A DNA stretch of 64,000 nucleotides from Nemertoderma westbladi (Eukaryota; Xenacoelomorpha; Nemertodermatida; Nemertodermatidae): positions 372,001-436,000 of the forward strand of contig JAUCBJ010001846.1 of assembly GCA_032718475.1 (NCBI GenBank), read 5' to 3'. The position numbers and the translations under genes were made by a program. Of the stretch, positions 31,550 through 39,825 are shown one piece after another. The stretch's first letter is position 1. Each line of letters starts with the position of its first letter. The notes beneath the pieces are model-generated. The model was not told where the DNA came from and searched no databases. It worked only from the letters and a program-made list of their open reading frames with translations.

Positions 31550-31680
31550 GTCTCATCAATTGGTGGCCTAACGCTCTTAAAAACAGAATGTGTGATGGGT
31601 TGATTGTTTCAAATACTTGTTTGTCAAAATACTAGGCCATTAATTTATTATAAAAATGTAACGATCCAGCCTTCTCCAAA

Positions 31681-33081
31681 TTAAGGAAGTTGACTTAAAC
31701 TTTTACCATGCCAATAAAAATGAGAATAATTTTTATTTTTTTTATTTTTCAAAATCTTTTGCTTCATAACCCTAACAAATTCATCCAGGCCGTTTTTAAT
31801 TTGCGTTTGACCAGGTGTATTGTTTGAATCATCATGCGCCTCACTTAATATAATATTTTCATTATAAAGATTAACCAACCACTTGCTGTCAATAGAATTT
31901 TGATGATTACTCGCAGATTGAGCCTGTGTTGAATCACATGTTTCTGACAAACCCATCAAAACAGGCTTACTAGTTGCTGTGAGGAAAATCTCAGATATTA
32001 TTTGATATAACATGGCATCAATTGATGGTGTATTAATAGGCTTGCACACTTTTTGATCATTCGTTTGCAATTGCTTAAAAAGTGATAAAAGTTTCTGAGG
32101 CACATCATAAGTACTTTGATCAACTATATCATCATTAACTTTAATGTCAGTTATATCCTCAATAGGCTTTATGTCATCCTTATTATCCTGAGGTAGAACT
32201 TCTTGCTGTATTGTTTGGGCTTGTTCAATGGTTTCATCAGTTAAATCATTGTCCCCTGATCCAGAACTCCCAGAACTTGAACTCCCACTCCCTGAACTAG
32301 ATGATGATCCTGAACCCGAATCACTACACTTTTTACTATTACCGGGGTTGCTTGGATCACAGCCGTCTGGGTTGTTGCCGTGGCCGTTGTTGCCGTCGTT
32401 GTCAGTGGATGCGTCTTTGTTGTTTTTCTTAGCCCTTGATTCATATTTTGTTTGAAGGGTGGCTAAGTTTTGGAGGTTGATTTCGCCTGGGTGCTGGATT
32501 TTTCCATGTATTTGAATGCGATGGGCTTTTATTATTAAGTTGAATTGGCTATCTGTGCTAAGCCCGTTGGGGCTGATTGTGATTTCCCCATTTGTTTGTT
32601 GAAGGGGGCTAAATGGGTTGGATGTTGTTAGTAGTATGTCTTTTGTGTTGATGAAACCACACCCGTCACATTGGATACCGGAGGGGTTGATGATAATTAA
32701 TTCAGCTGAACTGCCTGCTATTTCAATGTTGCCTTGTAGTAAGGAGGGGTCAGGGCTTGTGATTTGATTAAGGATGATGTCAGCGCTTTTTTGAAGTTGG
32801 GAATTATGTTGAATGGGTAGGCCGTTTTTGGTTTGGGTATCGACCACGGCGTTGTTGAGAATAATGCCTTTTTTTGTGACGTGGAATTGTGAGTAGTGGT
32901 TGTGGCTGATGCCGTTTTGGTCTGGGTTTTGAATGTTGATGATGGTTTGTTGTGTGGTGTGTTTAACTTGGGTGTGTCGGTTGGATGGTTGGATGTTATT
33001 GGTGAATGATTTGTTGGAAATGATGGCGAGTAACACAAGTGTTGTGATGGTTTTTTTATTCAAAGTTATTGTCTGTATCAT
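31681..33081 (-). CDS. Short TpsA-type secreted protein (FHA N-terminal domain)
   Basis: 466 aa. Signal peptide (1-27), then a TPS secretion domain (about 40-215) with NQITSPDPSLLQG and the NPxG block INPSG (131-135) followed by CDGCGFINT. This is the part recognised by a TpsB pore. Instead of a long haemagglutinin repeat region there is a low-complexity Ser/Gly linker (about 250-282) and a 180-residue C-terminal part I do not recognise. Typical TpsA proteins have well over 1000 aa. The start lies three bases after the tpsB stop. With tpsB broken, export is doubtful. Confidence 0.8.
   Translation of the reverse strand: MIQTITLNKKTITTLVLLAIISNKSFTNNIQPSNRHTQVKHTTQQTIINIQNPDQNGISHNHYSQFHVTKKGIILNNAVVDTQTKNGLPIQHNSQLQKSADIILNQITSPDPSLLQGNIEIAGSSAELIIINPSGIQCDGCGFINTKDILLTTSNPFSPLQQTNGEITISPNGLSTDSQFNLIIKAHRIQIHGKIQHPGEINLQNLATLQTKYESRAKKNNKDASTDNDGNNGHGNNPDGCDPSNPGNSKKCSDSGSGSSSSSGSGSSSSGSSGSGDNDLTDETIEQAQTIQQEVLPQDNKDDIKPIEDITDIKVNDDIVDQSTYDVPQKLLSLFKQLQTNDQKVCKPINTPSIDAMLYQIISEIFLTATSKPVLMGLSETCDSTQAQSASNHQNSIDSKWLVNLYNENIILSEAHDDSNNTPGQTQIKNGLDEFVRVMKQKILKNKKNKNYSHFYWHGKSLSQLP
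32256..32328. repeat. Ser/Gly low-complexity coding repeat
   Basis: Imperfect TCCAGAACTCCC / GAACTTGAACTCCC-type units encode the Ser/Gly linker of the minus-strand TpsA. Such tracts change length easily by slippage. Confidence 0.6.
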
Positions 33082-33083
33082 GT

Positions 33084-34489
33084 TTATTTTTCAGTTTTGA
33101 TTGAGAAATATATTTGGAATTTTGGTGGGTTAGTTAGGGTGTTTGGGTATTTGATGGGGATATCGAATCGAAGATGCCATTTGTCTTTTATTTCTTTTAA
33201 AATCATTCCCATGCCAATTAATGTTTCGTTTTGGGTGTTGTTAGCAAGACCAATATCTAGGAAAACTTGTGGGGTGATTTTTTTGGTTTTTTCAAGTATG
33301 AAGGTGTTTTTGAGTTGTATGAGCCAGTTAACGGGTAGGCTAACGCCCATTAGACCGCGTAGTCCACTCATATAAAGTGTGTCAGCAATGTTTTCAGTTT
33401 GTTGAAGGCTCATTTTGATGTTTAGTTGCCCATTGTAGTTGTTGTTTTGGTAGGTTATCTCAGTTGTGCTGCGTGTGAATTTAGCGCCACTGTTAAAGTC
33501 GATGATTTGGTTGAATTCAGTGCGGTTGTTTATTTTTCCTGAAAGGGTGGCCTGATAGCGCCATGCATTTGACTCTCCAAATATGATGGCTAGGTTTTGG
33601 TTGTTGATGTCGAATTTTTTTTTGTAGTGGCTATGTGTTGCTTTAAGTTGGAAGGTGAGTTGGTGGGGTCCATTCTTTTAAGGCGTTTGCTGATACTAAA
33701 GCTAAAAATATGACTATTTCCATCAACGGTTAAAAGGTTGCCGTTGCTGATTTGATCAATGCTGTATTTTGTATGTTGGTAATCGTACTGGTAGCTGTAG
33801 TAGATGTTATAAGGCATTCTAATTTGGGTGGAGACAGATAAGTAATATGTTTGGCTAGATTGTCTAGTATGGGCTATTTTAAGGTTCCAGTTTTCGCCCA
33901 TGGTCATGGCCTCGAACGTGCTGACATTACCTAATAGTTGTATGTGACCGAATAGGTGGTTGTGGTAGTTGTTAATTTCTAGTTCATGTAACCATTTTAA
34001 TAGTTGAGGGTTGGTTGTGAGTATGATATCGGTGTGTTGAGGGGTTTCGCTTGCACTAATGTTTGTTTTGTAATAACGCCTTTTTTGGATTTTTTTAAGT
34101 GCGTATTGGAGGTCGTATAGGTTGAATATGGTTTTTTCAATGCCTACAAATACAAGGGGTGGTTTTGAGTCATCATTTTTTATGATCTCTCCAATATAAT
34201 CTTCTTTTATTTGAATGGTAACAGCTTGAGGGTTTTTGCTTAACAGATTAAAGGGTTGAAAGACAGCTTCGGAGGTTAAAAAACCATTTCGATGATAGGT
34301 TAGATTAATGTTTAGTAACTTTTCATATAGTGTTTCTAAGTTGTAGCAGTCGCTATCTGTGCTAAATGCATCTGCTAAGGTTAGTTGTTTTTGGGTGCTG
34401 TCTTGGATGGAAAAATGAGTAATTTCTAAGCAAGGCTCGTCTGCCCAAATTGATTGAAGTAATAAAAAATAGCCTAACGTTAATGACAT
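33084..34489 (-). pseudogene. TpsB (ShlB/FhaC-type) outer-membrane transporter, frameshifted
   Basis: Partner of the downstream TpsA. The 5' part (34489 to about 33670) has a signal peptide (MSLTLGYFLLLQSIWA), a ShlB-type POTRA domain and the first barrel strands. The frame then breaks near 33670, and the barrel continues in another frame through SLQQTENIADTLYMSGLRGLMG to IYFSIKTEK at 33084. The gene is collinear and one small indel explains the split. The TAA three bases before tpsA shows the original operon. Confidence 0.8.
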
Positions 34490-34947
34490 TAGACAAGCTT
34501 TTAATAATAAAAAGCTGCACCGCGTTTGAAGGGCAGCGAAAAGTTCTCTTCCCCAAGAGAATAAAGATATCTAGAGCAAATTGATTCCTTAATTTCATAC
34601 ATTTCAGTTTTTATCCTAACATAAGGATAAGTAATTGTTTAATCAGTGCTATTAGTGTAGGGCACAGAAAGAAACGAAAATAATAACAACCCAACAAAAA
34701 CACCCTAACTCTAAACACACCAAAAAATTACGGCGATTTTTTTATCTACACCTTTTAAAGTTTGTTTTGGAAAAAACTTTCCATTTCTAACTAAAAATAA
34801 CCTTAAAACTTTCCTTTTTGAGATAGTTTTGAACCACAAATGAAAAGAAAACAGAAAGAAAGTAGAAAGTTTTTAAAAAATTAAGAGGCGATTAATAACC
34901 TTTTAAATCGCTTTTAATCTTTAATTCTCAAACTGCTGAGTAGCCCC
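34490..34947. other. AT-rich gap with repeated AAACTTT boxes; possible prophage end
   Basis: No gene. AAAACTTTCC occurs at 34773-34782 and 34805-34814 (32 bp apart), with inverted partners AAAGTTT at 34757-34763 and GAAAGTTTTT at 34865-34874. Repeated short boxes of this kind are what transposase-binding ends of Mu-like phages look like, and the tail operon starts just after. The exact boundary (5'-TG and target duplication) cannot be set from one end. Confidence 0.35.
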
Positions 34948-34991
34948 TTCCAAAATACCCCATCAACTGATCTTTCCTCTTTCTTTAAGAT
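34948..34991 (+). promoter_or_regulatory. Candidate activated late promoter, tail operon
   Basis: The 20-mer TTCCAAAATACCCCATCAAC (34948-34967) is followed by an 18-bp spacer and TAAGAT (34986-34991) as -10, with no -35 box. The same 20-mer (19/20) and the same spacing occur before the protease gene at 51959. The element would cover about -50 to -31, where Mor/C-family activators bind in Mu. Confidence 0.65.
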
Positions 34992-34998
34992 AGATCAT

Positions 34999-35616
34999 AT
35001 GAATACTTTACTCCCTCAAAATTCCACTAATCTAGAAGTAATCGTTGATCAAACAACCCGAGGACGTTTAGATGGTTTGCCTATCACGCCTAAACATAAC
35101 AAAAACCCATAGACCATTCCAGATCAACTCCTTCCATATCTTGCAAAAGAACTCAGTGTGGATTTTTGGAATGATGATTGGTCAGTTGAAAAGAAGCATT
35201 CTGTCATTTCTATATCAATTGATGCCCATCGTCATAAAGGCACAATGCATGCCGTACGCACTGCCCTTAATGCCATCAACACAGACATTGAAATCACAGA
35301 GTGGTTTGACCAAAACCCACTCTCTGATCCAAACACAATGCAGGTCACCATTCTTGCTAAAGAAGGCTTGAGTGATTCAGTGGTGGATGAAGTCAAGGCT
35401 ATTTTGGATACTACCAAACCCTTACATGTGCATTATGGAATTTCTTTTAAACAACTCTCAAGCGTTTTAATGAACTTAGCCAGTGCAGGAGTGATTCGTT
35501 TGAGAAAAAGTATTCAGGTAGCAAGCAAACTGTCTCACCAATTCCAAAATAACCTTAATATCTACCACACAGGTACTGGCAGGCAACGAATAAACGTAAC
35601 AGGAACCATCCAATGA
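34999..35616 (+). pseudogene. Phage tail protein gpI with in-frame amber codon
   Basis: P2 gpI family (baseplate). The start MNTLLPQNSTNLE and the block LLPYLAKELSVDFWNDDWSVEKKH are typical, as is HRHKGTMHAVRTAL. The frame from the ATG at 34999 is uninterrupted except for TAG at 35110-35112, in a position where relatives have a conserved residue between NP and T-x-P. So it is one nonsense codon, not a frameshift. Restart downstream (35158) would lose the N-terminal third. ATGA overlap with the fibre gene. Confidence 0.75.
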
Positions 35617-36485
35617 GCCAGATTATTTTTACACTCACCCAGGCAGGCATTAATGCCACAACTCAAAGCTCAGGCGTAAAGGCTGTTATCTCTCATATTG
35701 GTTTTGGAGCAGGGGATTATGTCCCCACAGGCACAGAGACAACACTGAGTGCCCAACAAGATTTTATCGCTATTACATCAGGTATTGATAATGGTGATCA
35801 AATTACCATTGAGGCTATCCTTTCAGGGAGCCAGAACTATTCCATCAAAGAGATCGGTATCTTTTTAGAGGATGGCACACTATTTGCCATTTATTCTCAC
35901 CCAACTAACACCATTGCTTATAAAAGTGCAGGGACAGATTTTCAGTTTGTTTACACATTAACCCTGAGCGGTGTTAACACGGATAACGTTACCTTAAATG
36001 TATCTGCCTTTGGAGAAGCAACCCTTCAATCACACATTCAAAATATTGCCAACCCCCACAACATCACACCAAGTCAAATAGGGGCTGCGAGTCAAACTGA
36101 TTTGGATACTACCAATACACAGCTCACCGACTTAATTAACAACCCATCGGCTACACGAACAGAGACTGTTTTATTTACATCCACTGGTGGTGCTAAATCT
36201 GGAAGCATTGCAAACTGGAATACCTATAACTACTTAGAATTTTTACTGACAGGTAATTACGAACTGTTTAGTATTAAAACCGAACATATTGAGGTGGGCA
36301 CTGCACGTAACTTTATCTCCACCCTAAGTGGCCATTTTCACAGCTCATCACGCATTACCATAGGCAGCGATAACACCTTTAACTTATCTGATGGCTACAG
36401 CCAAAACTACATCACAGGGCAAAATTATGACAATACCGCAGGTGTGCATAGCATTAGTAAAATCATTGGAGTGAACCATGGGTAA
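35613..36485 (+). CDS. Tail fibre protein (gpH-like N-terminal domain)
   Basis: 290 aa. Residues 1-140 match the phage tail-collar/fibre N-terminal domain: GINATTQSSGVKAVISHIGFGAGDY, then IKEIGIFLEDGTLFAIYSHPT. A short Asn-Pro-His linker (HIQNIANPHNITPSQIGAA) is the usual collar repeat. The C-terminal part, presumably receptor-binding, is only about 110 residues, short for a fibre. Confidence 0.8.
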   Translation: MSQIIFTLTQAGINATTQSSGVKAVISHIGFGAGDYVPTGTETTLSAQQDFIAITSGIDNGDQITIEAILSGSQNYSIKEIGIFLEDGTLFAIYSHPTNTIAYKSAGTDFQFVYTLTLSGVNTDNVTLNVSAFGEATLQSHIQNIANPHNITPSQIGAASQTDLDTTNTQLTDLINNPSATRTETVLFTSTGGAKSGSIANWNTYNYLEFLLTGNYELFSIKTEHIEVGTARNFISTLSGHFHSSSRITIGSDNTFNLSDGYSQNYITGQNYDNTAGVHSISKIIGVNHG

Positions 36486-36939
36486 TTATCAATTTATTTA
36501 TAACCAAGCGGGTGAGTATATTGATTTACGCTGTCCTGATGATATCGGAAAACCTGTTGAAGGTTCCATTATCATCACTCTTGAAAACCCCACAGCTGAT
36601 CAACTCAAACACCCCGATCACTACAAACCTAATGAAGATCAAACCAACCTCATTCCAAGACACACCGAGTCAGAGAAAAGAGGTATCCTTTTCTCCCAAG
36701 CCAAAACTCAACTGACCTTTTTACTCAAACAACACCAAAACCAAGCAGCCATTACCCATGATTATTTAGGCATTGATCAAGCTATACAGCTGGATCAACA
36801 GTTTAAAAACTGGGCGATTGATTGCAGAGAAAAATCCATTGCAATCAAAACCGATGTTCTTTCAGGAAAAATTGATCTTCCCGATGAAAAAACATTTATT
36901 AACGCCATGCCTAAAATAGAGGATTACCTCAATGAATAA
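36478..36939 (+). CDS. Tail-fibre-associated protein, possible chaperone
   Basis: 153 aa, overlapping the fibre gene by eight bases. It sits where P2 has the fibre chaperone gene G. Residues 60-130 are charged and helical (RGILFSQAKTQLTFLLKQHQNQAA). I see no strong match to the Mu/P2 assembly family, so the chaperone role is inferred from position. Confidence 0.5.
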   Translation: MGNYQFIYNQAGEYIDLRCPDDIGKPVEGSIIITLENPTADQLKHPDHYKPNEDQTNLIPRHTESEKRGILFSQAKTQLTFLLKQHQNQAAITHDYLGIDQAIQLDQQFKNWAIDCREKSIAIKTDVLSGKIDLPDEKTFINAMPKIEDYLNE

Positions 36940-37132
36940 CCCAATCACTTATACATTCACCGAACTTTCAAACCCCATTGAAATTGATTTATCCAGTGTT
37001 CAAGGTTTTTACAAACAAAACACCCGTCCAACCATTCGTTTTGTGATTGAGACAACGGGCGGTGAATATCAATTTAGTGTTTCAACTAAAACCAGAGGTT
37101 CAACTTGGGGAAAAGTTAAAACAAAAGATTAA
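36932..37132 (+). CDS. Small phage protein, unknown
   Basis: 66 aa, overlapping the preceding gene by eight bases and 24 bases from the sheath gene. Beta-rich sequence (IRFVIETTGGEYQFSVSTKTRG). Unrecognised; the tight packing supports expression. Confidence 0.55.
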   Translation: MNNPITYTFTELSNPIEIDLSSVQGFYKQNTRPTIRFVIETTGGEYQFSVSTKTRGSTWGKVKTKD

Positions 37133-37156
37133 TCAAACCAACAAAGGAGAAACAAC

Positions 37157-38311
37157 ATGACATACATTCACGGCATCCAATCCCTTGCCACACAATCAGG
37201 CACACGTTCAATTAAAGAGCAATCAACATCTTTGATCTGTATATTAGGTACAGCCCCTAAAGCCGATGCAACCAAATACCCACTAGATGCACCCGTATTA
37301 ATCAACGCAGCAAGCAATAGAGATCACGCCTTGCTTGGAAGCACAGGCACCCTACCTAAAGCAGTTGATGGCATCCGCGATCAAATCGGTGCAAAGGTCT
37401 GTATTATCCGAATAGATCACTCAGGTACACCAGCTGAACTTCAAAGCCGAGCATTAGAAAAAACACAACTCATCCGTGGGGTAGAGTCTGTTGTGGGAGA
37501 GAAACCAAAAATACTGATTGCACCTAGCTTTCTAACGATCACAACCGATGCTGCTAATCCTGTCATCACAGAAATGTTGAGTATTGCTGAAAGTCTGCGC
37601 GCTTTTGTGATTGCAGATGGACCCAATATCACCAATACCGATGCCATCCAAGCACGAAACCATTACGGCAGCAAACGTCTTTTGATTGTTGACCCAGGTG
37701 TGAAAGTCTGGGACACAAAAACCGACTCTTGGCTTAACGAATTTGCATCACCCAGAATTGCAGGCTTATTTGCTAAAAATGATGCTGAAAGATCAGCCTT
37801 TCATACGCCATCCAATATGCTGATTACAGGCATCGGTGGAACAACACGCCCCATTCAATACGCTACATCCGATTCAAACTCTGAACACAACCTTCTAAAC
37901 AAAAACCAAATCGGCACCATTGTAAACGCAAATGGTTATCGGTTTTTGGGGACTGATACCTGTGATATTACAGACTCGAACAACCGCTTTATCAACTCAA
38001 TTCGAGGCGCTGACGCCATCGATGATGCACTCGAATCTGGCATCCAGTGGGCACTGGATCGAAACATCACCCAAACATTCATTGATGATGTCACCACATC
38101 AATTCAAGGCTATCTTGAAAACAGAATTGCTCAAGGGGATTTACTGCCAGGTTCTAAGATCACAGCCGACCCAGAACTCAATACTCAAACTGCCTATTCC
38201 AATGGCCAAGTGTATTTTAATTATGACTACGCCACCCCAACCCCTGCTGTGCATATCACGATCAAGCGTCAAGTGAATTATGACCTAGCCAAGGGTATTT
38301 TTAACCTGTAA
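37157..38311 (+). CDS. Contractile tail sheath protein (FI)
   Basis: 384 aa. Sheath features are FASPRIAGLFAKNDAERSAFHTPSN in the middle and a C-terminal domain with IRGADAIDDALESGIQWALDRN and HITIKRQVNYDLAKGIF. It forms the contracting outer tube. AAAGGAG precedes the ATG. Followed by tube FII as in P2. Confidence 0.93.
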   Translation: MTYIHGIQSLATQSGTRSIKEQSTSLICILGTAPKADATKYPLDAPVLINAASNRDHALLGSTGTLPKAVDGIRDQIGAKVCIIRIDHSGTPAELQSRALEKTQLIRGVESVVGEKPKILIAPSFLTITTDAANPVITEMLSIAESLRAFVIADGPNITNTDAIQARNHYGSKRLLIVDPGVKVWDTKTDSWLNEFASPRIAGLFAKNDAERSAFHTPSNMLITGIGGTTRPIQYATSDSNSEHNLLNKNQIGTIVNANGYRFLGTDTCDITDSNNRFINSIRGADAIDDALESGIQWALDRNITQTFIDDVTTSIQGYLENRIAQGDLLPGSKITADPELNTQTAYSNGQVYFNYDYATPTPAVHITIKRQVNYDLAKGIFNL

Positions 38312-38350
38312 TTAAACACGCATTAAACAATACTTAAAAGGAGAACAATC

Positions 38351-38857
38351 ATGAGTAAACAACAAGTCGGTCAACTATTTCGTTTAAGCGTTGATGGTTT
38401 TGGTTTCGCAGGCAGCTGTAAAGATGTTAAACCACCCAAAATTTCTAAAAAGATGGAAAGCTACCGAGGGGGTGGTATGGGTGGTGAGATTGAAATTCCT
38501 GTGGGCATTGAAATGGACGCACTGGAGTTTACCCTAACCGAGATCGTACCCAATGTGCTTAAGCGATTTGGCTTTGTGCAAGGCTCGGATAAACCCTTTA
38601 CCCTACGCTGTGCCATTGTTGATGATACAGGCAAAACACTCGCTCATCGCTATGAGGTGGGTGGGATACTCAAAGAGATTGACCCGGGTTCAATTGAGGC
38701 AGGCAAAATTATAGAGCGAAAGTTTTCAGTGAGTCCCAGAAGCTTTAAAGAATTTTTAGCAGGCGAGCCACTCATCCACATTGACCTAGAAAAAGGCATT
38801 GAGGTGATCGGTGGGGTGGATAGATTGGCTGATGCAAGAAGTGCTGCTGGGATTTAG
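38351..38857 (+). CDS. Tail tube protein (FII)
   Basis: 168 aa. Typical features are the central MESYRGGGMGGEIEIPVG and the C-terminal HIDLEKGIEVIGGVDRLADAR..., as in P2 FII. It makes the inner tube under the sheath. AAAGGAG lies upstream of the ATG. Confidence 0.92.
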   Translation: MSKQQVGQLFRLSVDGFGFAGSCKDVKPPKISKKMESYRGGGMGGEIEIPVGIEMDALEFTLTEIVPNVLKRFGFVQGSDKPFTLRCAIVDDTGKTLAHRYEVGGILKEIDPGSIEAGKIIERKFSVSPRSFKEFLAGEPLIHIDLEKGIEVIGGVDRLADARSAAGI

Positions 38858-38858
38858 G

Positions 38859-39257
38859 ATGAAAAACATAGAGCTATTTAATCAAGCCACCGCTGAAATT
38901 TTATCAGGTTTGTATAGTCAGTTTCCAAATCCTATCTCTTTTAATGCCATGAAGATGTCAGGGTGTCAGGAGATTAACGATTATGGACATCCTGTGGATA
39001 AATTGGGCAATGAATCCAAAACCTTTACGACCATCAACAATACCATTAAGTGGCTAGCTGATGAAGGTTATATCAAAGGCGAGAAAGACGGCTATGGCAT
39101 TTCATTTACAACACTGACCCAAAAAGGTCTTGATGCAATGAATAAAATTCCTGAAGCACTAAACACCAAGCAAAGCTTAGGTGTGCGACTTCAAAAGTTT
39201 ATTGCAGCAGGCGCCAAAGAATTAACCAGCGAGACTATTAAACAAATTTTAACTTAA
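38859..39257 (+). CDS. Small winged-helix-like protein in the tail operon
   Basis: 132 aa, starting two bases after the tube stop. Residues 5-95 look like a winged helix: an N-terminal helix bundle, then TTINNTIKWLADEGYIKGEKDGYGISFTTLTQKG. It is not part of the P2 or Mu tail set, so it may be an accessory regulator or moron expressed with the late genes. The open frame from 38811 runs inside the tube gene and is not used. Confidence 0.6.
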   Translation: MKNIELFNQATAEILSGLYSQFPNPISFNAMKMSGCQEINDYGHPVDKLGNESKTFTTINNTIKWLADEGYIKGEKDGYGISFTTLTQKGLDAMNKIPEALNTKQSLGVRLQKFIAAGAKELTSETIKQILT

Positions 39258-39267
39258 GGAGAAAGCG

Positions 39268-39534
39268 ATGAACAACCAAAAACACACCATCACACTCACC
39301 CATCCTGTGGCGTTTGAGGGGGAGACGATAACAACACTTCAAATGAAACCACCCATCGTCAAATACATCATTACCGCACAATCCTTAGGTGCAACCGATG
39401 CTGAACGTGAGGTACATATCATGGCAGCCCTTACCGAACAACCCTCTGACATGATTGAGCAATTACATATGGCAGATTACATGAAACTACAAGGGCAGTA
39501 CCAGGATTTTTTAGCCTCAAGCCCAGCGACATAG
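39268..39534 (+). CDS. Tail assembly chaperone gpE
   Basis: 88 aa, P2 gpE family (VKYIITAQSLGATDAEREVHIMAALT). It acts on the tape measure protein during tail assembly. The slippery heptamer T_TTT_TTA at 39507-39513 lies in its last codons and leads by -1 shift into E'. Confidence 0.8.
   Translation: MNNQKHTITLTHPVAFEGETITTLQMKPPIVKYIITAQSLGATDAEREVHIMAALTEQPSDMIEQLHMADYMKLQGQYQDFLASSPAT
39507..39513 (+). other. Programmed -1 frameshift site gpE/gpE'
   Basis: In the gpE frame the codons read gaT TTT TTA gcc, a canonical X_XXY_YYZ heptamer. The -1 frame runs open from here through E' to 39668. P2 has the same arrangement (T TTT TTG). Confidence 0.8.
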
Positions 39535-39536
39535 GC

Positions 39537-39668
39537 ATGGCTGTTGTAGCCATTGCCGATACCACCAGTTGGGCTAAAAAAGAATTATTAGAACTAACAG
39601 TTAGCGAGCTTGTATTTTGGAGCGAACAAATTCAAAAGTTTCAAGCACTGAAACATAGACCAAGCTAG
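39537..39668 (+). CDS. gpE' (expressed by -1 frameshift with gpE)
   Basis: 43 codons from ATG 39537. The sequence has ADTTSWAKKELLELTVSELVFW, matching the small E' segment (aspartate, Trp, then ELLxLTVSELxFW). It lies in the -1 frame of gpE and overlaps no other plus-strand gene. Probably made mainly as the E-E' fusion. Confidence 0.75.
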   Translation: MAVVAIADTTSWAKKELLELTVSELVFWSEQIQKFQALKHRPS

Positions 39669-39825
39669 CCAAAAAAAATACAGGTAGGCATAAGAAACCC
39701 AAAACCACCGACCCCACAACAACTAAAGGATCGAAAAAAAACAACCCGTCAGAAAATGAATAAAAGATTAGATAACACCCTAAAAAATAAGCTGTTATGA
39801 AAACCTTATCACTGGGTATTGTCAT
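39601..39825 (-). CDS. Possible small membrane protein (minus strand)
   Basis: About 74 codons from an ATG at 39825, with two hydrophobic stretches (FITAYFLGCYLIFY and LVVVGSVVLGFLCLPVFFLASLVYV). It covers the 128-base gap between E' and the tape gene, which is empty on the plus strand, but also runs antisense through part of E' and the tape measure start. No good ribosome site. It may be chance. Confidence 0.25.
   Translation of the reverse strand: MTIPSDKVFITAYFLGCYLIFYSFSDGLFFFDPLVVVGSVVLGFLCLPVFFLASLVYVSVLETFEFVRSKIQAR

Noticed and set aside
35110..35112. Recoded amber codon as a general feature of the phage
   Set aside because: Other phage genes that end in TAG, such as the tube gene and gpE, stop where their families end, so TAG is a normal stop.
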